A stretch of 8,603 bases of DNA from Pyrinomonadaceae bacterium. GTDB taxonomy: Bacteria > Acidobacteriota > Blastocatellia > Pyrinomonadales > Pyrinomonadaceae. Location: NCBI GenBank assembly GCA_013695245.1, contig JACDAW010000185.1, positions 1 through 8,603 on the forward strand. Reading direction: 5' to 3'. The translations under genes and the position numbers were made by a program. Shown piece after piece: positions 1 to 5,452 of the stretch. The notes beneath the pieces are model-generated. The model ran no database searches. It was not told where the DNA came from and worked only from the letters and a program-made list of their open reading frames with translations. How positions within the stretch are numbered: position 1 is the first letter of the stretch; the number at the start of each line of letters is the position of its first letter.

Positions 1-1
1 G

Positions 2-94
2 GCCGGGCTTATTGCTTACACGTTCAGAGAGAAAAAGCCCAGCTTGAACATCCGTGTCAAAGAGCAGTTGCAGCTTCCAGCCCTGGTTCTCTGA
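2..94 (+). CDS. Possible C-terminal end of an unidentified gene (5' truncated)
   Basis: One frame is open from the window edge and ends at TGA 92-94, giving about 30 residues that finish ...VKEQLQLPALVL. The composition (basic middle, hydrophobic end) looks protein-like, and the frame would converge on hslV. Another + frame is also open to TAA 118-120, so frame choice is uncertain. No family is recognised from so short a tail. An inverted repeat begins exactly at its stop codon, which mildly supports a gene end here. Confidence 0.3.
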   Translation, partial: AGLIAYTFREKKPSLNIRVKEQLQLPALVL

Positions 95-168
95 GTTCGC
101 TTACGTCGAACTCACGTTAATGTATCACGTGAAACGTCGTCATGCCGACATGAAGCCTATGTGACGAC
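92..168. repeat. Cluster of inverted repeats between convergent genes (possible bidirectional terminator)
   Basis: Three stem-loops can be drawn in 77 nt. The first is TGAGTTCG (92-99) with CGAACTCA (107-114), an 8-bp perfect stem with a 7-nt loop. The second is TCACGT (112-117) with ACGTGA (127-132). The third is GTCGTCA (136-142) with TGACGAC (162-168). The first starts at the stop of the putative left-edge gene and the third ends 2 nt past the hslV stop on the opposite strand. No T-tract follows any of them, so they are not textbook intrinsic terminators. They could be a structured 3' end or a short palindromic repeat element. Confidence 0.35.
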
Positions 169-169
169 T

Positions 170-721
170 TTATAATTCTTCGGTAATAATGTTTTGATTC
201 GTGTAGATACATATCTCGCCGGCGATGCGCAGCGCTTCGTTGGCGATCTCCGATGCGTTCATTTCCGTGTGAGCGAGTAGGGCGCGCGCGGCGGCGAGGG
301 CGAATGAGCCGCCGGAGCCAATGGCGAGCACGTCGTTCTGTTCGTCGGGCGCGATCACGTCGCCGTTACCTGAAAGCAGGAAAGAGCTTTTCGCATCGGC
401 TACGAGGAGCAACGCTTCGAGGTGGCGCAGGATTTTATCTGTGCGCCAGTCTTTACTCAACTCAATCGCCGCGCGTTCGAGATTGCCGTGATACTGCTCA
501 ACTTTCCCTTCAAAGCGCGTGAGCAAAGAAAAGGCATCGGCCGAGGCTCCTGCGAAACCGGCGAGAATACGATCATTGTAAATGCGGCGGACTTTCCGCG
601 CGCCGCTCTTCATCACGGTTTCGCCAAGCGTGACCTGCCCGTCGCCAGCCATGGCGACGCGTTCGTTGCGGCGGACGAGGATGATCGTAGTGCTGCGAAT
701 TGGAAGATTCTTATTTTTCAT
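170..721 (-). CDS. hslV: ATP-dependent protease proteolytic subunit HslV (ClpQ)
   Basis: HslV is the threonine peptidase of the cytoplasmic HslUV (ClpYQ) complex. It forms a double hexamer that degrades proteins unfolded by the HslU ATPase. The 183-residue product matches the family along its length. A 10-residue N-terminal stretch (MKNKNLPIRS) is followed by TTIILVRR, whose first Thr would be the catalytic Thr1 after processing. In mature numbering Asp17 (AGDGQ) and Lys33 are in place, followed by family blocks KDWRTDK, GNGDV, AIGSGG and a C-terminal ITEEL. The mature part is about 173 residues, close to the usual length. The open frame extends to GTG 749-751, but that codon lies upstream of the predicted -10 box, so ATG 719-721 is chosen. 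No Shine-Dalgarno is visible. hslU, usually adjacent, is not in the window: the sequence past the stop offers no credible HslU start. Confidence 0.95.
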   Translation of the reverse strand: MKNKNLPIRSTTIILVRRNERVAMAGDGQVTLGETVMKSGARKVRRIYNDRILAGFAGASADAFSLLTRFEGKVEQYHGNLERAAIELSKDWRTDKILRHLEALLLVADAKSSFLLSGNGDVIAPDEQNDVLAIGSGGSFALAAARALLAHTEMNASEIANEALRIAGEICIYTNQNIITEEL

Positions 722-737
722 TTTTGGAAACCGAAGC

Positions 738-767
738 ACTATAAAAAGCACTGTGAAGCGAAGTCAA
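738..767 (-). promoter_or_regulatory. Sigma-70-type promoter for hslV
   Basis: On the minus strand a -35 TTGACT (767-762) and a -10 TATAGT (743-738) are separated by 18 nt. Each differs from the consensus by one base. Transcription would start near 731, leaving only about 10 nt before ATG 721. The spacing rules out the upstream GTG at 751 as the start. No heat-shock (sigma-32) signature is obvious. Confidence 0.65.
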
Positions 768-844
768 GTTGTGGCGACGAGAAGAAAGATTCAGAGTCGC
801 TATGTAGGCGCGCCCGTCCTTCGTCAGGGGCGATTGTTTTGAGT

Positions 845-850
845 TATGAT
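845..850 (+). promoter_or_regulatory. Candidate -10 box for the peptidase C26 gene
   Basis: TATGAT lies in the divergent spacer about 77 nt before the GTG start at 927. No convincing -35 sits 16-18 nt upstream (TTCGTC at 820-825 has a 19-nt spacer), so this is weak. Nothing else identifiable lies in the rest of the spacer apart from the GGAGGG ribosome binding site at 913-918. Confidence 0.2.
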
Positions 851-926
851 ATGGTTATGAAAGCGGATCAGTCTTTGAGTGAATATTAATAATTGCTGAA
901 AGAAAAGATAGCGGAGGGTAATAAGC

Positions 927-1712
927 GTGAGTCGTCCGGTGATAGGCATTACGATGCGACATGATTTAGCAACCGAAAGATTTTATCTGGCGCGCGATTA
1001 TAGCGAAGCAATCGAAGCGTGTGGCGGAGTGCCCTTGCATATTTCATTGATCCCGCAGCCGGAGTACATTCAATCACTCATGGAGCACCTTGACGGAGTG
1101 TTGCTTCCGGGCAGCGCATCGGATGTTGATCCGTTACGATACGGGCGCGAGCCGCATCCGAAACTCGGTGAGGTTCACCCGCTGAAGGACGAAACGGATA
1201 AGCTGGTGATGGAGGAAGTGGAAAGAAGAGGCGTGCCTCTCTTAGCGATCTGTTTCGGGATGCAATGGCTCAACGTCGCGCGTGGCGGAACACTTATGCA
1301 AGACATCGGTAGCGAGATGCCGCAAGCCATTAAGCATGAGCAGGGCGCGCCACGCACGCGCCACTCGCACCGGGTGCGTCTGCTTGCAGAGAGCTTGCTG
1401 GGGAATTTAGCGGGAGCAGAGAGCGTGGCAGTAAACAGTCATCACCATCAAGCGATTGACGTGTTAGGCGAAAATCTGCGCGCAACTTCATGGGCGGCCG
1501 ATGGATTGGTCGAATCAATTGAAGATGTGCGCACGGATAGATTTGTACTCGGCGTGCAATGGCATCCGGAGATCGCTTGGCGGACAGACAAATTCTCTCA
1601 AAGCATTTTTCAAATTTTTATCAACGCAACGAAGAGTAGCACACAAATCATTAAAGGCACTTATAAAGCAAAAGATAGCACGCATATCACCCATGCGTCC
1701 GATAACGTATAG
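927..1712 (+). CDS. Peptidase C26 / gamma-glutamyl-gamma-aminobutyrate hydrolase-like amidotransferase
   Basis: This is a 261-residue class I glutamine amidotransferase-fold protein of the PuuD/peptidase C26 group, cytoplasmic, expected to hydrolyse gamma-glutamyl amides such as gamma-glutamyl-GABA in putrescine breakdown. The N-terminus PVIGITMRHD and the block GVLLPGSASDVDP are typical. The nucleophile is Cys109 in AICFGMQWLN, with His213 and Glu215 in GVQWHPE completing the triad. NSHHHQAID (about 170-178) matches the substrate-side histidine motif. The GTG start is supported by GGAGGG at 913-918, 8 nt upstream, one of the best ribosome binding sites in the window. About 25 residues after FINAT (229-235) are hydrophilic and look like a non-conserved tail. 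The stop is TAG (1710-1712). No other puu genes are adjacent, so the exact substrate is unproven and the symbol puuD is not assigned. Confidence 0.88.
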   Translation: MSRPVIGITMRHDLATERFYLARDYSEAIEACGGVPLHISLIPQPEYIQSLMEHLDGVLLPGSASDVDPLRYGREPHPKLGEVHPLKDETDKLVMEEVERRGVPLLAICFGMQWLNVARGGTLMQDIGSEMPQAIKHEQGAPRTRHSHRVRLLAESLLGNLAGAESVAVNSHHHQAIDVLGENLRATSWAADGLVESIEDVRTDRFVLGVQWHPEIAWRTDKFSQSIFQIFINATKSSTQIIKGTYKAKDSTHITHASDNV

Positions 1713-1733
1713 GTGATACATCCTTTCGCGGTT

Positions 1734-1739
1734 GATAAT
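1734..1739 (+). promoter_or_regulatory. Candidate -10 box immediately before the SDR gene
   Basis: GATAAT ends 7 nt before ATG 1747. If used, transcription would begin at or next to the start codon, giving a leaderless message. No good -35 lies 16-18 nt upstream. The same 7-nt -10 to ATG spacing occurs at recO. Confidence 0.25.
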
Positions 1740-1746
1740 AGTTTTG

Positions 1747-2514
1747 ATGAAAGAAAGCTTGAATCTTATTGATCGTGTTGCGGTGATAACAGGCGGCTCG
1801 CGTGGAATTGGTCGCGTGGTGGCTGAACGATTGGCGGAGGCTGGAATGAGCGTCGTCGTTAATTATGTGCGTAACGGCCGTGCTGCGAGCGAGACGGTGC
1901 AAGCGATTGAACAGAGCGGCGGGCGCGCTTTGGCTGTGCGTGCGGACGTGACACGGTTAGAAGAAGCCGAAAAACTTGTTACTGAAGGTCGAAAACATTT
2001 CGGGCGGATAGACGTACTTGTCTGTAACGCCGGGGTTTGGGAAGGCGCGCCGGTCGAGGAATTAACCGAAGCGTTGTGGGATCGCGTGCTAGAGATCAAT
2101 TTACGCGGAACATGGACGGTGTGTCGTGCGGCTGTGCCGTTTATGAAAGAGCAGCGGTTCGGACGCATTGTCATTGTCAGTTCGACCGCCGGGCAGCGCG
2201 GTGAGGCTAACGTCTCGAATTATGCCGCTTCTAAAGGCGGGCAAATTTCGTTTGCAAAATCGCTGGCGGTGGAATTGGCTGATTACAACATCACGGTCAA
2301 CGTGGTTGCGCCCGGCTGGGTTGACACGGAGATGAACGCTGGGGTTTTTGCTGACGTGAAGTTTCGCCGCAACATTGAATCTTCCATACCGCTTAAGCGT
2401 ATTGCGACGGCGGATGATATTGCACGCCCCATCGTTTTCCTGTGCAGCGAGTGGGCACGACACATTACCGGCGAAGTTTTAAACGTCAACGGCGGTTCAG
2501 TTTTGTGTGGTTAA
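1747..2514 (+). CDS. SDR-family NAD(P)-dependent oxidoreductase (FabG-like)
   Basis: This is a classical short-chain dehydrogenase/reductase, 255 residues, the normal size for a cytoplasmic homotetrameric SDR of the 3-oxoacyl-ACP reductase/glucose dehydrogenase type. The Rossmann cofactor motif TGGSRGIG is at about 15-22. CNAGV contains the structural Asn (about 94). The catalytic set is Ser146 (in IVSSTAG), Tyr159 and Lys163 (YAASK). PGWVDTEM follows, and the end GEVLNVNGGSVLCG is the usual SDR C-terminal strand. The frame is also open back to TTG 1732, but that adds only MIIVL. ATG 1747 fits the family's short N-terminus better. Neither start has a Shine-Dalgarno. It lies 34 nt after the peptidase C26 stop on the same strand. 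The substrate cannot be read from sequence, and adjacent acyl-carrier or fatty-acid genes are absent, so fabG is not assigned. Confidence 0.9.
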   Translation: MKESLNLIDRVAVITGGSRGIGRVVAERLAEAGMSVVVNYVRNGRAASETVQAIEQSGGRALAVRADVTRLEEAEKLVTEGRKHFGRIDVLVCNAGVWEGAPVEELTEALWDRVLEINLRGTWTVCRAAVPFMKEQRFGRIVIVSSTAGQRGEANVSNYAASKGGQISFAKSLAVELADYNITVNVVAPGWVDTEMNAGVFADVKFRRNIESSIPLKRIATADDIARPIVFLCSEWARHITGEVLNVNGGSVLCG

Positions 2515-2562
2515 ATCTCTAAATTTATACCTGCAGCATGGTTTTGATCCTTGAGACATTAC

Positions 2563-2568
2563 TATAAT
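2563..2568 (+). promoter_or_regulatory. Consensus -10 box upstream of the Clp_N reading frame
   Basis: A perfect TATAAT sits 29 nt before ATG 2598 in the 83-nt spacer after the SDR gene. Upstream, TTGATC (2544-2549) is too close (13 nt), and no good -35 occurs at 16-18 nt. The predicted start of transcription near 2575 would include the ATG at 2598 and the premature TAG in the message, which argues that 2598 was the original start. Confidence 0.4.
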
Positions 2569-2597
2569 TGAATTGCGATAAGTTTAGGCAATGTTAC

Positions 2598-3149
2598 ATG
2601 TTTGAGCATTACACAGAGAAGGCGCGACGGGTGATGTTCTTTGCGCGCTATGAAGCAAGCTAGTTCGGAGCGCCGTCCATTGAACCCGAACACTTGTTGC
2701 TTGGTCTCTTGCGCGAAGATAAATCATTACTGGCATCATTGTTGTCGCGATCTTCGCTTGAGGAGATACAAGCGGAAGTGAGAAGGGTATCAACGGTGCG
2801 TAAGAAGATCGCGACGTCGGTCGAGTTGCCGCTTGCATCGGAGACAAAGAGGGCGCTCGGTTACGCCCAGGAGGAATCAGAGCGCCTAGAACATCGTCAT
2901 AACGGGACAGAACATTTGCTGCTAGGGTTATTGCGCGCAGAAAATTCAATCCCGTGGAGCGTGCTCCTCGAACGCGGAGTAAATTTAGAGACGGCACGAG
3001 AAAGCGTGCGTTTACGCGCGCTGCTTGTTGAAGAAGCAGAATCAAAATTCATGTTGCGCGTCGCGCAGGGAAGTTCAAGTTGGATTAACGAAATTAAGGA
3101 GTATGGTCGTGGGCTGTTAAATTTACCGATAAGGTTGAGAGGGCATGAG
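2598..3149 (+). pseudogene. Clp N-terminal (Clp_N) double-repeat protein, interrupted by in-frame TAG
   Basis: Translation from ATG 2598 gives a typical ClpC-like N-terminus: MFEHYTEKARRV, then FFARYEAS, then TAG at 2661-2663, then FGAPSIEPEHLLLGLLRED in the same frame. The ClpC family commonly has Gln at the stop position (EASQFG), so one C-to-T change in CAG would explain it. Two Clp repeats are present, each with EHLLLGLL (about residues 31-38 and 105-112), followed by a polar linker. There is no AAA+ ATPase domain, so this is a stand-alone Clp_N module, a type expected to act in substrate or adaptor recognition, not a ClpC. After the TAG no stop occurs before the NamZ-type gene, and the frame is continuous to 4403. 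Translation could restart at TTG 2694, which would lose the first helix of the domain. The alternatives are a sequencing error, a true nonsense mutation, or amber readthrough. Identification as Clp_N is firm; functional status is open. Confidence 0.75.
3137..3143 (+). promoter_or_regulatory. Internal ribosome binding site for the NamZ-type gene
   Basis: GAGAGGG lies 6 nt before ATG 3150, inside the long open frame that starts in the Clp_N region. It is one of the few good Shine-Dalgarno sites in the window and is the main reason to start the DUF1343 protein at 3150 and not treat the whole frame as one fusion. Confidence 0.55.
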
Positions 3150-4403
3150 ATGAACAACCCTTTGAGCGTTGACAAATCGACTGATGAATTTCCTACGGCG
3201 TATGAAGGCGCAAACGCTTCCTTTAAGACGGGAGTGCGGACGCGGCTCGGCTTGGAGCGGTTATTAACCGCTCAGGTTGAACTGCTGCGGGGGGCGCGTG
3301 TCGGACTGATATGTAACCAAGCATCGGTCGATCATCAATATCGTCATGCGGCCGATCTTTTCAAGCAGCATCCCGAAATTAATTTAACGGCCTTATTCGG
3401 GCCGCAGCATGGCATACGGGGCGACGTGCAGGACAATATGATCGAGACGCCTCACGGCTTTGATCGTGAAACGGGCGTGCCGGTTTATTCTCTCTATAGC
3501 GAGACGCGTGAGCCGACGGAAGAGATGTTGCGGGATGTGGACGTGCTTGTATTCGACATGCAGGACGTCGGGTGTCGCATCTATACATTCATCTACACGT
3601 TGGCGAATTGTATGCGTGCTGCGCAGAAATACGGCAAGCGCGTGGTGGTGTGCGACCGCCCGAATCCGATTGGCGGCGAAAGTGTGTCCGGCAATCTGCT
3701 CGAAGTCGGTGAGGAATCTTTCGTCGGTCAATTTCCGCTTCCGACACGGCACGGAATGACGGTTTGCGAACTGGCGAAGATGTTTCGTGATGAATTCAAT
3801 TTAAGATGTGAACTCGAATTGATTAAGATGGAAGGGTGGGTGCGCGAACAATATTTTGATGAGACGGATGCGCCGTGGGTGAGTCCGTCGCCGAACATCC
3901 CGACAATTGAGACGGCGATTGTTTTTCCGGGAACGGTGCACACCGAAGGAACGCTGATGAGCGAGGGGCGGGGAACGACGCGCCCGTTTGAACTCTTCGG
4001 CGCGCCCTACATTGAAGCCGCCGAATATGCGCGGCGATTGGAAAAACTGGGACTTGCGGGAGTTCATTTTCGCCCGTGCTATTTTCTGCCGACCTTTCAA
4101 AAACATGCCGGGCAGACGTGTGGCGGGGCGCAGATGCATGTTTTAGATCGCGCGCAATTTGAGCCGGTGCTCGCAGGGGTGGCGACGATCAAAACGGCTT
4201 ATGATATGTACCCGGAAGAGTTTCGTTGGAAGGAACCACCTTACGAGTATGTCTATGACCGTAATCCTTTTGACGTCATCGCAGGGACAAAGAAACTGCG
4301 CCAAGCGATGGAGCGGGGGGATTCGGTCGAAACAATTGAAGCTTCATGGCGCGAAGGCATCCAACTATTTAAGCAGGCACGCACACCGTATTTACTTTAT
4401 TGA
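3150..4403 (+). CDS. DUF1343 / NamZ-type exo-beta-N-acetylmuramidase family protein
   Basis: From ATG 3150 the product is 417 residues, the usual size for DUF1343 proteins. Characterised members (NamZ, family GH171) release MurNAc from the non-reducing ends of peptidoglycan fragments in cell-wall recycling. Family blocks in order are GLICNQAS (52-59), ALFGPQHGIRG (81-91), FDMQDVGCRIYTFIYT (135-150), CDRPNPIGG (168-176), PTRHGMT (198-204), WVSPSPNIP (243-251), and EGTLMSEGRGTTRPFELFGAP (266-286, C-terminal half of the fold). No signal peptide is visible, so a cytoplasmic location is inferred. Many members read PEHG where this protein has PQHG (Gln86), so activity may differ. The frame is open upstream without a stop to 2664, so a Clp_N-DUF1343 fusion starting at TTG 2694 (569 residues) is an alternative. 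I prefer 3150 because of GAGAGGG at 3137-3143 and the expected family length. No murQ, murK or other recycling gene is adjacent. Confidence 0.85.
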   Translation: MNNPLSVDKSTDEFPTAYEGANASFKTGVRTRLGLERLLTAQVELLRGARVGLICNQASVDHQYRHAADLFKQHPEINLTALFGPQHGIRGDVQDNMIETPHGFDRETGVPVYSLYSETREPTEEMLRDVDVLVFDMQDVGCRIYTFIYTLANCMRAAQKYGKRVVVCDRPNPIGGESVSGNLLEVGEESFVGQFPLPTRHGMTVCELAKMFRDEFNLRCELELIKMEGWVREQYFDETDAPWVSPSPNIPTIETAIVFPGTVHTEGTLMSEGRGTTRPFELFGAPYIEAAEYARRLEKLGLAGVHFRPCYFLPTFQKHAGQTCGGAQMHVLDRAQFEPVLAGVATIKTAYDMYPEEFRWKEPPYEYVYDRNPFDVIAGTKKLRQAMERGDSVETIEASWREGIQLFKQARTPYLLY

Positions 4404-4423
4404 TGGCGGGTAAGTAGGGAAAT

Positions 4424-4438
4424 GTGTGGCGGGGCGCA
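4424..4438 (+). repeat. 15-nt direct repeat, second copy
   Basis: GTGTGGCGGGGCGCA here repeats exactly the sequence at 4118-4132 inside the NamZ-type gene, 306 nt upstream. This copy lies in the 79-nt spacer before the FmdE-like gene. The rest of that spacer shows no hairpin or clear promoter; TAAAAT at 4474-4479 is too close to the GTG start to be convincing. The function of the repeat is unknown and it may be chance. Confidence 0.35.
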
Positions 4439-4482
4439 AGAAAGCTTCGAGCAAAACTTCAGTTAGTGTGACTTAAAATATT

Positions 4483-5076
4483 GTGCGTCAAAGTCTTGAT
4501 GAAATTCTGACGGAATGCGAGAAGTTACACGGACATCTGTGCGCGGGACAGTTATTAGGCGCGCGGATGGCGATTCTCGGCTGTCGTTTGATAGAAGTGG
4601 AAGACCCGCGTGGGGCGGATCGCAAAAAGCTGATCGTGTGGGTTGAGATCGACCGGTGTATGACGGATGCGGTAAGCGCGGCGACGGGCGTGCGGCTCGG
4701 TCGTCGAAGTTTGAAACACGCCGATTACGGTAAGGTTGCGGCCACTTTTTTCAACGTTGAAACGGAACGCGCGGTGCGCATTGCGGCAATGGATGAAGCG
4801 CGTGCATTTGCCGACAAACTCTTTCCTGCGATTGAGAATCGTAAGGAGCGGCAGTTGTGTGCATACAGGGAACTACGTGATGAAGAATTATTCAAGGTTG
4901 AGATGGTTAAAGTACGATACGATGAAATGGATCGACCTGGAAGCCCTCGCTCAAGGGTGACTTGTATCGAGTGTGGCGAAGGAATAAATGACGGGCGTGA
5001 GATAAATAGAGAAGGACATGTGCTGTGTCGCCCGTGCAATAATGGCGGTTATTACACGCGAACAGCTGATATTTAA
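4483..5076 (+). CDS. FmdE-family protein with C-terminal zinc finger
   Basis: This is a 197-residue cytoplasmic protein related to subunit E of formylmethanofuran dehydrogenase (FmdE, PF02663). The N-terminal domain carries the signature LHGHLCAGQLLGARM with His16, His18 and Cys20, and a second conserved Cys59 in DRCMTDA, residues that bind metal in this family. Residues 74-92 hold the DYGKVAATF block. The C-terminus has a four-cysteine zinc finger, CIEC (161-164) and CRPC (182-185), of the DksA/TraR-like treble-clef type that FmdE proteins often carry. No methanofuran or C1-pathway gene is nearby, and such FmdE-like proteins also occur in non-methanogens with unknown roles, so no reaction is assigned. 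The GTG start has no Shine-Dalgarno. It begins closely after helix-starting residues MRQSLDEIL, and no other ATG/GTG/TTG fits upstream. The next gene starts 20 nt after the stop. Confidence 0.8.
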   Translation: MRQSLDEILTECEKLHGHLCAGQLLGARMAILGCRLIEVEDPRGADRKKLIVWVEIDRCMTDAVSAATGVRLGRRSLKHADYGKVAATFFNVETERAVRIAAMDEARAFADKLFPAIENRKERQLCAYRELRDEELFKVEMVKVRYDEMDRPGSPRSRVTCIECGEGINDGREINREGHVLCRPCNNGGYYTRTADI

Positions 5077-5096
5077 AACGGACGTAGTACAGCGAC

Positions 5097-5444
5097 ATGG
5101 GCGCGTCCGATAAGGTTTATTTCGATGAAAATATCATGGTGGAAACTCAAGTGACCATCACACGCACGTCTTCACAAGATATAAGGGATCGGCAAATTAT
5201 TGTGAAGTTAGACGGCGAAGAATTCGCAACCTTGATGTATGGTCAAACTGCGACGGGACTGGTTGCACCGGGGCGGCATCAGTTACGTGTTGATAACACT
5301 TGGAATAAGCGGACGCTCCAATTTGAGCTCGCGCCGGGTGAGCACGCTCGGTTCCGCGCGATTAATCGAGAGGGTCGCTTAACTTGGCTTCTCGCTGGCT
5401 TCGGTATTGGCCCGATATACGTTTCAGTCGAGCGCGAAGCCTGA
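5097..5444 (+). CDS. Conserved-looking hypothetical protein, 115 aa, probable beta-sandwich
   Basis: I do not recognise a named family. The sequence is rich in alternating hydrophobic/polar stretches suggesting beta strands (QIIVKLDGEEFATLMYG, RHQLRVDN, TLQFELAPGEHARFRA). The phrase APGRHQLRVDN resembles PEGA-like or surface beta-sandwich repeats, in which a Pro-Gly turn precedes a strand. A short hydrophobic stretch WLLAGFGIGPIYVSV closes the protein and could be buried or membrane-associated. There is no signal peptide. It is tightly placed: 20 nt after the FmdE-like gene and 8 nt before the VWA gene, so cotranscription is likely. The start is uncertain: ATG 5097 gives MGASDKVYF..., while ATG 5136 (MVETQVTITRT) would begin directly at the first strand. 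Neither has a clear Shine-Dalgarno. Confidence 0.65.
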   Translation: MGASDKVYFDENIMVETQVTITRTSSQDIRDRQIIVKLDGEEFATLMYGQTATGLVAPGRHQLRVDNTWNKRTLQFELAPGEHARFRAINREGRLTWLLAGFGIGPIYVSVEREA

Positions 5445-5452
5445 TTTTTCTT

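Noticed and set aside
1..85. Minus-strand open stretch past hslV as a possible hslU start
   Set aside because: It is preceded by a stop, has no usable start codon, and its translation shows no HslU N-terminal features.
422..889. 155-codon open frame on + opposite hslV
   Set aside because: It is mostly the antisense of hslV, whose family match is unmistakable. The predicted product has no recognisable motif and no ribosome binding site.
857..889. Short frame MKADQSLSEY before the peptidase C26 gene, as a possible leader peptide
   Set aside because: There is no ribosome binding site, no run of regulatory codons, and no attenuator hairpin between it and the GTG start.
2101..2463. 120-codon open frame on - inside the SDR gene
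   Set aside because: It lies opposite the catalytic YxxxK region of a complete SDR and has no independent support.
2598..3149. Remnant of a full clpC gene
   Set aside because: Only the Clp_N repeats are present; there is no trace of Walker A/B ATPase sequence before the DUF1343 domain, so a stand-alone Clp_N module is the better reading.
3393..3752. 119-codon open frame on - inside the NamZ-type gene
   Set aside because: It is antisense to well conserved DUF1343 blocks and has a basic, motif-free composition typical of a shadow frame in GC-rich coding DNA.
5384..5452. Upstream extension of the VWA frame
   Set aside because: The extension overlaps the preceding gene by about 60 nt and would bury the signal peptide; ATG 5453 directly begins a normal Sec signal.
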